NCBI GenBank assembly: GCA_044464485.1
Contig: JBIQLG010000009.1
Location: 27,560-91,559 of the forward strand
Source: Terrimesophilobacter sp044464485
GTDB lineage: Bacteria > Actinomycetota > Actinomycetes > Actinomycetales > Microbacteriaceae
Length of the DNA: 64,000 nucleotides
Direction: 5' to 3'
Shown here piece by piece: positions 25,001-32,159 of the stretch (position 1 is its first letter; every line of letters starts with the position of its first letter). Under the pieces are notes generated by a model, which had not been told where the DNA came from, did no database searches, and saw nothing but the letters and a program-made list of their open reading frames with translations. The position numbers and the translations under genes are program-made.

Positions 25001-25984
25001 ATGGACTGGGGTGCAATTTTCTCCAATTCGGTCGTCTGGATCATCAACCCGGAGACGATCGCCTATGCGCTGGCCACTGTCGGCCTCGCCATCCATTTCG
25101 GCTACGGCGGCCTGCTGAACTTCGGCCAGGCGGGCTTCATGGCACTCGGAGCCTACGGGTACGCCATCTCGATCCTCACCTTCGGCTTCCCGTGGTGGGC
25201 AGGCATCCTCGTGGGAATCGCCGCGTCCATCGTGTTCGCGCTCATTTTGGGTATTCCGACTCTGCGCTTGCGGGCAGACTACCTGGCGATTGCGACCATC
25301 GCGATGGCCGAGACCGTGCGGCTGCTGTTCCAGACGACCGCATTCGACGCGGTAACCAACTCTGCAGACGGCCTCGGCGGTTACCACGAGGGATTCCGCG
25401 CCGCGAACCCGATTCCCAAAGGCACCTACGGGTTTGGCCCCTTCACCTTCAATGAAACCGAATGGTGGGTGCGCATCTTCGGGATTTTCCTTCTCGCGGT
25501 GGCCATTCTCGTCACGTGGCTCCTCATGCGCAGCCCCTGGGGCCGCGTTCTCAAGGGGATCCGCGAAGACGAGGATGCCGTGCGCGCGCTCGGCAAAAAC
25601 GTCTTCTCCTACAAGATGCAGGCCCTCATCCTCGGTGGCGTGTTCGGTTCGTTCGGTGGCGTGGTCTTCGCCCTCCCCTCCGCGGTGATTCCAGGCGCCT
25701 ACGTGCCATCGCTGACGTTCTTTCTCTGGACGGTGCTGCTTCTGGGTGGCGCGGCGACGATCTTCGGACCCGTCGTCGGATCGGTCCTGTTCTGGGTGTT
25801 GATGGCCTTCCTCTCGAACCTGCTGCCGCGCATGGCGGATGCCGGACTGCTCCCCTTCATGTCGAACCAGCAGGCGAACATCATGCGTTTCATCCTCATC
25901 GGCGTTGCGCTCATGCTCATCGTCATATTCAGGCCCCAGGGAATTCTCGGCAACAAGAAGGAGCTGACGTTCAATGCCCGCTGA
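25001..25984 (+). CDS. livM: Branched-chain amino acid ABC transporter permease (LivM type)
   Basis: A 327-residue inner membrane protein with about nine hydrophobic segments. The motif GYGGLLNFGQAGFMALGAY is diagnostic of LivH/LivM permeases, and the cytoplasmic coupling loop is RVLKGIREDEDAVRALGKNVFSYK. It ends RPQGILGNKKELTF. The ATG follows AGGAGA and lies 8 nt after the livH stop; the 3' end overlaps livG by 11 nt. It forms the translocation pore with LivH. Confidence 0.96.
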   Translation: MDWGAIFSNSVVWIINPETIAYALATVGLAIHFGYGGLLNFGQAGFMALGAYGYAISILTFGFPWWAGILVGIAASIVFALILGIPTLRLRADYLAIATIAMAETVRLLFQTTAFDAVTNSADGLGGYHEGFRAANPIPKGTYGFGPFTFNETEWWVRIFGIFLLAVAILVTWLLMRSPWGRVLKGIREDEDAVRALGKNVFSYKMQALILGGVFGSFGGVVFALPSAVIPGAYVPSLTFFLWTVLLLGGAATIFGPVVGSVLFWVLMAFLSNLLPRMADAGLLPFMSNQQANIMRFILIGVALMLIVIFRPQGILGNKKELTFNAR

Positions 25985-26876
25985 CACGAACACGACGCGG
26001 TCCACGGGACTGCACGTCGGGGAGATCCGGCCCGGAGTGCCCAAGGTCGACCCGATCATTGTGGCCGACAACATCAGCCGCAGCTTTGGCGGCCTGAAGG
26101 CCGTCGACGTCGAGCACGTCGAGATCCCGCGAAACGCGATCACGGCTCTCATCGGCCCGAACGGTGCAGGCAAGACCACCTTCTTCAACCTGCTGACGGG
26201 ATTCGACAAGCCGGATACCGGCACGTGGACGTTCGATGGAAACGCGATCGCCGGCGTTCCCGCGTACAAGACTTCTCGAATGGGCCAGGTTCGCACGTTC
26301 CAGCTCACCAAGTCGCTTGCCATGCTCACCGTGCTGGAAAACATGAAGCTGGGGGCGAAGCGCCAAAAGGGCGAGAACTTCTTCACCGCCATGATTCCCG
26401 CGCTGTGGCGCAAACAGGATGACGAAATCGAGCAAAAAGCTCTCGCTCTCCTCGAGCGCTTCAAGCTCGACACGAAGCAGGAAGACTTCGCCGCGAGCCT
26501 TTCCGGCGGACAACGAAAGCTTCTGGAGATGGCCAGAGCGCTCATGAGCGACCCGACGCTCGTCATGCTGGACGAGCCCATGGCCGGCGTGAACCCGGCG
26601 CTCACGCAGTCGCTGCTCGAGCACATCCTCGGACTGAAAGCCGATGGAATGACCGTATTGTTCGTCGAACACGACATGCACATGGTCCGGCACATTTCGG
26701 ACTGGGTGATCGTCATGGCGGAAGGCCGCGTCGTCGCCGAGGGTCCGCCCGACGAGGTGATGAAGAACACCGCCGTGATCGACGCCTACCTCGGTAGCCA
26801 CATGGATACAGATCTCGGAGTGCTCACGGGACGAATTAAGACCGTGGACGCGTCGAAGAAGGAGAAGAAGAAGTGA
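25974..26876 (+). CDS. livG: Branched-chain amino acid ABC transporter ATP-binding protein (LivG type)
   Basis: A 300-residue ATPase. Walker A is GPNGAGKTT, the signature is SLSGGQRKLLEMARAL, Walker B is LVMLDEPMAGVNP and the switch His is in LFVEHDMHMV, all typical of LivG. An N-terminal polar extension of about 20 residues and a Lys-rich C-terminus (KEKKK) are present. The start overlaps livM by 11 nt and its stop overlaps livF (GTGA). It pairs with LivF to power uptake. Confidence 0.96.
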   Translation: MPADTNTTRSTGLHVGEIRPGVPKVDPIIVADNISRSFGGLKAVDVEHVEIPRNAITALIGPNGAGKTTFFNLLTGFDKPDTGTWTFDGNAIAGVPAYKTSRMGQVRTFQLTKSLAMLTVLENMKLGAKRQKGENFFTAMIPALWRKQDDEIEQKALALLERFKLDTKQEDFAASLSGGQRKLLEMARALMSDPTLVMLDEPMAGVNPALTQSLLEHILGLKADGMTVLFVEHDMHMVRHISDWVIVMAEGRVVAEGPPDEVMKNTAVIDAYLGSHMDTDLGVLTGRIKTVDASKKEKKK

Positions 26877-27619
26877 GCTCCGAATCCACGAGCACCAACG
26901 TCATTGACGTTCAGGAACTGACCGCCGGTTACCTGCCGGGAGTCGATATTCTCAATAGTTGCTCCATTACCGTTGCCCGCGGGGAGCTTGTGGGAATTAT
27001 CGGTCCCAACGGTGCCGGAAAATCAACCCTGCTCAAGGCCATTTTTGGTCAGGTGAAGATTCGCAGCGGAAACATCCTCCTCAACGGCGAGAACATCACG
27101 GGGCTCAAAGCCAACAAGCTGGTCGCTCGCGGCGTCGGTATGGTGCCACAGAACAACAATATTTTCCCGAGCCTCACGATCGAAGAGAACCTCGAGATGG
27201 GCCTGTACCAGAACCCGAAAGTGTACAAGGAGCGCCTCGAGTTCGTGACCTCCATTTTCGCGGAAGTCGGAAAACGGCTGAAGCAGCGCGCCGGTTCGCT
27301 GTCGGGCGGTGAGCGACAGATGGTTGCGATGTCGCGCGCACTCATGATGGAGCCGCAGGTATTGCTCCTGGACGAACCATCTGCCGGTCTCTCCCCCGTG
27401 CGACAGGACGAAGCCTTCATCCGCGTCTCAGACATCAACAAGGCCGGCGTCACGACAATCATGGTCGAACAGAACGCACGCCGCTGCCTGCAGCTCTGCG
27501 ACCGCGCCTACGTGCTCGACCAGGGCAAGGATGCCTACACGGGCACAGGACGCGATCTGCTGCACGATCCGAAGGTAATCAGTCTGTACCTCGGAACGCT
27601 CGGCGAAGACGCCGCGTAG
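26873..27619 (+). CDS. livF: Branched-chain amino acid ABC transporter ATP-binding protein (LivF type)
   Basis: A 248-residue ATPase with Walker A GPNGAGKST, the LivF-typical GVGMVPQNNNIFPSLTIEENLEMG, signature SLSGGERQMVAMSRAL, Walker B LLLDEPSAGLSP and switch VEQNARRCL. The GTG start overlaps the livG stop (GTGA), indicating coupled translation. It is the last gene of the liv operon and converges with the substrate-binding protein gene, with REP-like repeats in between. Confidence 0.96.
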   Translation: MSSESTSTNVIDVQELTAGYLPGVDILNSCSITVARGELVGIIGPNGAGKSTLLKAIFGQVKIRSGNILLNGENITGLKANKLVARGVGMVPQNNNIFPSLTIEENLEMGLYQNPKVYKERLEFVTSIFAEVGKRLKQRAGSLSGGERQMVAMSRALMMEPQVLLLDEPSAGLSPVRQDEAFIRVSDINKAGVTTIMVEQNARRCLQLCDRAYVLDQGKDAYTGTGRDLLHDPKVISLYLGTLGEDAA

Positions 27620-27672
27620 CGTAGCCTGCGGCCTCGGCGACGATCGTTCGCCGGGGTTCCTGGCTGTTCGCA

Positions 27673-27761
27673 GTTCCCTGAGGTTCTCGAGGGGAACGCC
27701 CGCCGTTCCCTGAGGTTCTCGAGGGGAACGCCCGCCGTTCCCTGAGGTTCTCGAAGGGAAC
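27673..27761. repeat. REP-like tandem array A (three 32-bp units)
   Basis: GTTCCCTGAGGTTCTCGA begins at 27673, 27705 and 27737, a period of exactly 32 bp. Each unit contains a GTTCCC...GGGAAC inverted pair; the last copy is perfect over 7 bp (GTTCCCT/AGGGAAC). The array starts 53 nt after livF ends. Confidence 0.93.
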
Positions 27762-27783
27762 ACAGAAGGTGACCTCCCTTCGA

Positions 27784-27908
27784 GACGGCCTGCGGCCTCC
27801 TCAGGGAGCGGGGGAACGGCCTGCGGCCACCTCAGGGAGCGGGGGGACGGCCTGCGCGCCTCCTCAGGGAGCGGGGGGACGGCCTGCGCGCCTCCTCAGG
27901 GAGCGGGG
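27784..27908. repeat. REP-like tandem array B (four 31-32-bp units), inverted relative to array A
   Basis: ACGGCCTGCG recurs at 27785, 27816, 27847 and 27879, giving periods of 31, 31 and 32 bp; each unit ends CTCAGGGAGCGGGG. CCTCAGGG in array B is the complement of CCCTGAGG in array A, so the two arrays can form a large fold-back. The first unit is preceded by CCCTTCGAGACGG, the pattern of REP-like palindromes in related actinobacteria. Confidence 0.93.
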
Positions 27909-27913
27909 AACGC

Positions 27914-27947
27914 GGAAGGCCCCGACCGTTCCCGGTCGGGGCCTTCC
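27914..27947. terminator. Strong bidirectional terminator between livF and livJ
   Basis: A perfect 15-bp GC-rich stem (27914-27928 with 27933-27947) with loop TTCC lies just after the livJ stop on the minus strand and downstream of livF on the plus strand. GGAAGGCCCC...GGGGCCTTCC is the usual actinobacterial form, where the T-run is short or missing. Confidence 0.9.
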
Positions 27948-27965
27948 CCACTTCAGAGCGTCAAC

Positions 27966-29240
27966 TTAGTTGATGCGCTTGTGGTGGTTGGTTGCGTCGT
28001 ACTGGAAGATACCGATGGTGGCTTCCGTCGGGTCGCCAGCGTCGTCGAACTTGATGCCACCGGAGTAGCCGTCATAGTCCACAACACCGCCGCCGTTGAT
28101 GATCTCGGCTGCCGACTTGAAGTCGGTCGCCTTCTCACCGTTTCCGGAGCCTCCGGAGACTTCCTGCATCTTCGAGGCAATGTCCTTGCCCTTGGTCGAC
28201 TTGGCAGCAAGCGCAGCCAGCGCGACGAGAACAACAGCGTCGTACGACTCAGCCGCGTAGCTGAAGTCGTCGCCCATGTCCTTGCCGTTGTTGGCCTCGG
28301 AGTACGCCGCCTTGACGCGCTGCTGGAAGTCATCCGTCAGCACGGGGCCGGGGGTCGTACCCTTGGCACCGGTCATGACACCGGCAGGAAGCTGGTCACC
28401 GTACTGCTTGAGGTTTCCATCAACCAGGTAGAGCTTGCTCGTGTCGAAACCGGCATCCTTGAGTGCGGGAATGATCGTGAGAGCCTCATCGAAGGTGATG
28501 AGAGCAATCGCGTCCGGCTTCTGCGCCATGATCGACGAGATCTGCGCGGTGAAGTTGGTGTCGCCCGTGTTGTAGAACTCGGTCGCCACAACCTTGCCGC
28601 CGGCCTCGGTGAACGTCTTGTCCGTGACCTTCTGCAGTCCCGTACCGTAGGCGTCGTTGATCGCGAGGATACCGAGCGTGCTTGCGCCGTCGGCGGCGAT
28701 CAGGTTACCGAGAACCTCACCCTGGAGGAGGTCGGACGGAGCTGTACGCCAGTACAGGTTGTCGTCGTCCCACGTGGTGAAGTCCGGCGAGGTGTTTGCC
28801 GGCGAGATCTGGAGAACGCCCGCACCCGTGATCTGGTCGATCACAAGCTTGGACACACCGGATGCCGCAGCACCGACGATGACCGAGACACCCTCACTGA
28901 GGAGGTTCGGAACCGTCGTGGCATACGCCTTGTTGTCCGGGTCACCCGAGTCGCCATAGGTGATGTCGATCTTGATCCCCATGTTGGCCTCGTTGACTTC
29001 CTTGACAGCGAGTGCGACTCCACCTTCCTCGGGCGGGCCGAGGAATGCGAGGTTACCGGTCTGCGGAAGCAGAGTACCGATCTTGAGGGTGAGATCCTGC
29101 TTCGGGCCCGAGTCACCACCGCTGTCGGCGGGGGTGCAGCCACTGAGGACCAGTGCTCCAGCTCCGACGATGGCGATGCCACTGAGGACCGACTTCAGGC
29201 TCTTCGAGCGGGAGGCCTTGGCCTTCGCGAATACGCTCAT
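27966..29240 (-). CDS. livJ: Branched-chain amino acid substrate-binding lipoprotein (LivJ/LivK type)
   Basis: A 424-residue lipoprotein. The signal peptide ends in lipobox LSGC (Cys at about residue 35), then a Ser/Gly/Asp linker and a type I periplasmic-binding fold beginning LTLKIGTLLPQTGNLAFLGPPEEGGVALAVKEVN. It captures ligand outside the cell and delivers it to the LivHM permease encoded convergently. The ATG at 29240 follows AAGGAG with a 4-nt spacer. It has its own 190-bp upstream region with a cluster of GTNAC half-sites. Ligand specificity is not proven by sequence. Confidence 0.94.
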   Translation of the reverse strand: MSVFAKAKASRSKSLKSVLSGIAIVGAGALVLSGCTPADSGGDSGPKQDLTLKIGTLLPQTGNLAFLGPPEEGGVALAVKEVNEANMGIKIDITYGDSGDPDNKAYATTVPNLLSEGVSVIVGAAASGVSKLVIDQITGAGVLQISPANTSPDFTTWDDDNLYWRTAPSDLLQGEVLGNLIAADGASTLGILAINDAYGTGLQKVTDKTFTEAGGKVVATEFYNTGDTNFTAQISSIMAQKPDAIALITFDEALTIIPALKDAGFDTSKLYLVDGNLKQYGDQLPAGVMTGAKGTTPGPVLTDDFQQRVKAAYSEANNGKDMGDDFSYAAESYDAVVLVALAALAAKSTKGKDIASKMQEVSGGSGNGEKATDFKSAAEIINGGGVVDYDGYSGGIKFDDAGDPTEATIGIFQYDATNHHKRIN

Positions 29241-29335
29241 GTTGCTCCTTGCGTTTCGAATGTGCTGACACGACAGAATCACTCTGGCGTTCCTGTAAGG
29301 GTATTGAGTATCTCGGCGCATCTCCACCGCTTCGG

Positions 29336-29377
29336 GTTACAGGCGGGTAACACAGCCGAATCGTTACCTTTTGTGAC
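29336..29377. promoter_or_regulatory. Cluster of four GTNAC half-sites upstream of livJ (GlnR-like)
   Basis: GTTAC (29336), GTAAC (29347), GTTAC (29363) and GTGAC (29373) lie in the gap between the second binding-protein gene and livJ. The first two are spaced by 6 nt (11-bp period), as in the a- and b-halves of actinobacterial GlnR boxes. They lie about 95-140 bp upstream of the livJ start. Confidence 0.4.
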
Positions 29378-29384
29378 CTGTTTT

Positions 29385-29402
29385 TACCCCTATTCGGGGG
29401 TA
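29385..29402 (-). terminator. Hairpin with A-run downstream of the second substrate-binding protein gene
   Basis: TACCCC and GGGGTA pair over 6 bp around a 6-nt loop, 28 nt after the stop of the upstream gene on the minus strand. The minus-strand tail is A-rich, not T-rich, so terminator strength is doubtful. Confidence 0.4.
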
Positions 29403-29430
29403 GAGCGCGAAGTTGCCGTCGGCTCCGCTG

Positions 29431-30732
29431 TCAGCCAACCATGATGGTTTTCACATACGAAAACTTATTCTCCGAGGTGTACTTGTAAATCCCGTAAGGA
29501 GCGACACTCGGATCTCCCGACTTATCGAAAGAAATGGGTCCGGATACCCCGTCGTAGTCGATATCGTCGCGCGTTGTGAGGACATCGAGGCACTCGCCAA
29601 AGCTCGTGCACTTGATCCCCGACGAGGAAACGCGGCGCAATACATCGGCGATCGCGCGCCCGCTGTCGTCGCCCGCCACTATCGCGGAGAGAGCCGCGAT
29701 GATCGTCGCGTCATACGCTTCGGCGGAATAGTGAAAGTCGGTCACGGATGGGTCGGCGCTTTTCACGCGCTTCTGGAAGTCGGCATCCGGTTGTTCGCCT
29801 TCGAGGAGACCGTTCACGCTGGTGAGTGTCCCGGAGGGAAGCGCCTGCGAGTAGTCAGCCATGGTTCGCCCGGCAAGCCACAGTTTGGCTCCTCCAAAAC
29901 CGGCCTTCGTGAGCGCGAGGATGATCGATTTGTTCTTCTCCATCATGTTGAACGGACTCGTGATGATCACCGCGTCCGGTTTAGCCTGCGCGAGAACGGA
30001 CACGATCTTGTCGGCGTCATTGGTTTTTTCTGAGAAACCCTGGTTCGCAACGAGCTCCCCGCCGGACTGCGCAAGCGCCGCCACGAATTCATCGCGGATG
30101 GCCCGACCCGGATCATCCGAATAGTAGATGACCGCGGTGCGCTGCTTGCCGATGATCTGCGCGAGCGCTTTGCCTTCCATGGCCTCAGAAGGCACTGTGC
30201 GAAACAGCAGCCCGCTGTCCTGCAGCGAGGTGAGCGCGGTGCCGGTCGCGGACGGCGAAATCATGACGACGCCCGCGGAAGAGACCTTCGGCAGCAGACG
30301 CTCGGCGAGAATCGACGATGCCGGTCCAATCACGATGTCGACGTTCTTAGCCACCAAATCAGCAAGCGCGGCCTCCGCTTTCGTGGTGGAGGCATCACCG
30401 GAATCGGAGTGATACACCACGACCGGCTTGCCGTTCACGCCACCGGCTTCGTTGATTTCCCGTACCGCGAGCTCCACGCCGGCATCCTGAGCTTTCGCGA
30501 TGAACGATGTCGCGCCGGTGGTGGGGAAGAGAGTGCCGATGGTAAGGACGCCATCTCCTTTCGGACTCGCGGTCGCCGTGGCGCTCGGCGTCGTTGGCAC
30601 GGGCATGGGCGCCTCTGTTCCGCACGCGGCGAGCCCCACACTCAGCGACATCGCGGCCAGTGCGGAGCACAATCGCTGTCGCCGTTTCGAAGTAGAGGAT
30701 CGCCGTGGCACCCCCGAAGAATACCCAACCAT
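29431..30732 (-). CDS. Second branched-chain amino acid-type substrate-binding lipoprotein
   Basis: A 433-residue paralogue of LivJ. It has a basic N-terminus (RRSSTSKRRQRL), a hydrophobic core and lipobox LAAC, a Pro/Thr/Ala linker, then LTIGTLFPTTGATSFIAKAQDAGVELAVREIN. The C-terminal region carries Cys residues (IKCTSFGECL) that livJ lacks and that may form a disulfide. The ATG overlaps the rarD stop by one nucleotide (TGATG), so it is co-translated with rarD. It probably presents a different ligand to the same LivHMGF importer; this is inference from proximity. Confidence 0.88.
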   Translation of the reverse strand: MVGYSSGVPRRSSTSKRRQRLCSALAAMSLSVGLAACGTEAPMPVPTTPSATATASPKGDGVLTIGTLFPTTGATSFIAKAQDAGVELAVREINEAGGVNGKPVVVYHSDSGDASTTKAEAALADLVAKNVDIVIGPASSILAERLLPKVSSAGVVMISPSATGTALTSLQDSGLLFRTVPSEAMEGKALAQIIGKQRTAVIYYSDDPGRAIRDEFVAALAQSGGELVANQGFSEKTNDADKIVSVLAQAKPDAVIITSPFNMMEKNKSIILALTKAGFGGAKLWLAGRTMADYSQALPSGTLTSVNGLLEGEQPDADFQKRVKSADPSVTDFHYSAEAYDATIIAALSAIVAGDDSGRAIADVLRRVSSSGIKCTSFGECLDVLTTRDDIDYDGVSGPISFDKSGDPSVAPYGIYKYTSENKFSYVKTIMVG

Positions 30733-31670
30733 CAGCCCGGCAGCGGCGAGGCGCGTCGAACGGAGCGAGTGTGCAGCAACATATCGGTGCTGAGAACGAT
30801 GAGAGCCAGCCATACGAGCGCGAAGCCGATCCAGCGTTCCGGCGGCATAGCCTCGTGGAGAATGAAAGTGCCGATCACAAATTGGAGGATCGGCGTGAGG
30901 TATTGCACGAAGCCTATGACGAACAGCGGGAGTCGCCGCGCCGCCGCGGCGAACAGCAGCAACGGAACTGACGTGACGATTCCGGCGGATGCCAGCAGAA
31001 GCGTGTTGGCGACTCCGGCCGTTCCGAAGACGACTCCGCTGGTCAACCCCACAACCACCAGCTGAACTGCCGCCACGGGGCTCAACCAGGCGGTTTCGAT
31101 CGCGAGTCCGGTAAGCGCATCTACTTTCGGTCCGACCTGCTTTTTGGCGAGGCCGTAAAGTCCGAAGGAAAACGCGAGCACGAGCGAAATCCACGGGAAC
31201 ACGCCATAGCCCACGGCGAGCACAATCACGGCGACGGCGCTCAGGCTCACGGCGGCCCACTGCAGCGCTCGAAGTCGCTCGTGCAGAACGAGAACACCCA
31301 ACAGCACCGTGACAATCGGGTTGATGAAGTATCCGAGCGCCGCCTCATTCACATGACCGGTGACGACGGCGATGACATAGACCTGCCAGTTGATAAAAAC
31401 GAGGAAGCCCGCCAGTCCGAGAAAGAATACGGTGCGGCGATCGCGCATGACCCGCGCGAAGGTCCGCCAGCGGCGCAGGATGACGATGACGAGTGCGCAG
31501 AAAACCACCGAAAAAAGCACCCGCCACGCGACAATCTCAAATGGGCCGGCCGGTTGGAGCGCGAGGAAGTAGATCGGGATGAAACCCCACAGGCCGTAGG
31601 CGCTCAGGGCGTAGAGAATTCCCGTGCGGTGGCTCTGAGCGGGTTGCGAAGATGTGGGCGATTGTGGCAT
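30732..31670 (-). CDS. rarD: RarD-type EamA drug/metabolite transporter
   Basis: A 312-residue protein with about ten membrane segments. The opening GILYALSAYGLWGFIPIYF and the repeat-2 region LYGLAKKQVGPKVDALTGLAIE identify the RarD subfamily of EamA carriers; FVQYLTPILQFVIGTFILHE is the conserved end of the second repeat. Substrates of RarD proteins are poorly defined (chloramphenicol tolerance has been reported in family members). The ATG at 31670 was chosen; a GTG three codons upstream is also possible. The stop overlaps the start of the binding protein by one base. Confidence 0.9.
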   Translation of the reverse strand: MPQSPTSSQPAQSHRTGILYALSAYGLWGFIPIYFLALQPAGPFEIVAWRVLFSVVFCALVIVILRRWRTFARVMRDRRTVFFLGLAGFLVFINWQVYVIAVVTGHVNEAALGYFINPIVTVLLGVLVLHERLRALQWAAVSLSAVAVIVLAVGYGVFPWISLVLAFSFGLYGLAKKQVGPKVDALTGLAIETAWLSPVAAVQLVVVGLTSGVVFGTAGVANTLLLASAGIVTSVPLLLFAAAARRLPLFVIGFVQYLTPILQFVIGTFILHEAMPPERWIGFALVWLALIVLSTDMLLHTRSVRRASPLPG

Positions 31671-31687
31671 TGAGTTCACTCTAGAAC

Positions 31688-31730
31688 CACATCAGGGGCC
31701 CGCCGGACGCACCGGCGAGCCCCTGATGTG
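31688..31730. terminator. Terminator downstream of groES
   Basis: A long stem formed by CACATCAGGGGC with GCCCCTGATGTG (12 bp) and an inner CGCCGG/CCGGCG pair, capped by ACGCA. It sits 10 nt after the groES stop on the minus strand and upstream of rarD. Confidence 0.88.
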
Positions 31731-31739
31731 AACAGTGCT

Positions 31740-32036
31740 TTAGCGGACGACTACGGCGAGCACGTCACGGGCGGAGAGCACCAGAAGGTCGTCACCGCCA
31801 AACTTGACCTCGGTTCCGCCGTACTTCGAGTAGATGACCTTGTCACCCACTGCGATGTCGAGCGGTACGCGGTTGCCATTGTCATCGATGCGGCCGGGGC
31901 CGACAGCGATGACTTCGCCCTCCTGCGGCTTCTCTTTCGCGGTGTCAGGAATGACGAGACCTGATGCTGTGACCTGCTCTGCGTCGACCTGCTTAATGAC
32001 GATGCGATCCTCGAGCGGCTTGATGGACACCGACAC
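31740..32036 (-). CDS. groES: Co-chaperonin GroES (10 kDa chaperonin)
   Basis: A 98-residue protein of normal family length, beginning SVSIKPLEDRIVIKQVDAEQ, with the mobile loop ASGLVIPDTAKEKPQEG and the C-terminal LLVLSARDVLAVV. It caps the GroEL chamber during protein folding. The GTG start follows AAGAGG with 6 nt between. It stands alone here; groEL is not in the neighbourhood, as is common in Micrococcales. A CIRCE operator upstream indicates HrcA repression and heat induction. Confidence 0.97.
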   Translation of the reverse strand: MSVSIKPLEDRIVIKQVDAEQVTASGLVIPDTAKEKPQEGEVIAVGPGRIDDNGNRVPLDIAVGDKVIYSKYGGTEVKFGGDDLLVLSARDVLAVVVR

Positions 32037-32074
32037 GGTTGACCTCTTCTTTCTTGCTGCGGAAAATTCGTGGG

Positions 32075-32100
32075 TTAGCACTCTCAGGGTGAGTGTGCCA
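32075..32100. promoter_or_regulatory. Second, degenerate CIRCE-like element
   Basis: TTAGCACTC is followed after 7 nt by GAGTGTGCC. The left half matches the consensus exactly, the right half only in GAGTG, and the spacer is two bases short. It lies between the promoter and groES, so it could be a second weak HrcA site. Confidence 0.45.
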
Positions 32101-32106
32101 GATCCA

Positions 32107-32147
32107 CTGTACTCGTCGGGCTGGCACTCGTGCAACGTGAGTGCCAA
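32107..32147 (-). promoter_or_regulatory. groES promoter with CIRCE operator (HrcA site)
   Basis: CTGGCACTC (32121-32129), a 9-nt spacer and GAGTGCCAA (32139-32147) form a near-perfect CIRCE, the HrcA operator. On the minus strand a -35-like TTGCAC lies within the CIRCE spacer and TACAGT follows after 18 nt as -10, so HrcA would block polymerase directly. Confidence 0.9.
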
Positions 32148-32159
32148 CTGAGACAATGG

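Noticed and set aside
24989..26770. 593-codon minus-strand frame opposite livM and livG
   Set aside because: The plus-strand genes form a coherent operon with ribosome binding sites and overlaps; the minus frame has no domain.
27673..27908. Regular repeats with ~32-bp period as a possible CRISPR array
   Set aside because: The units are contiguous with no unique spacers of CRISPR type, they are inverted to each other in two blocks, and no cas gene is nearby. REP-like repeats fit better.
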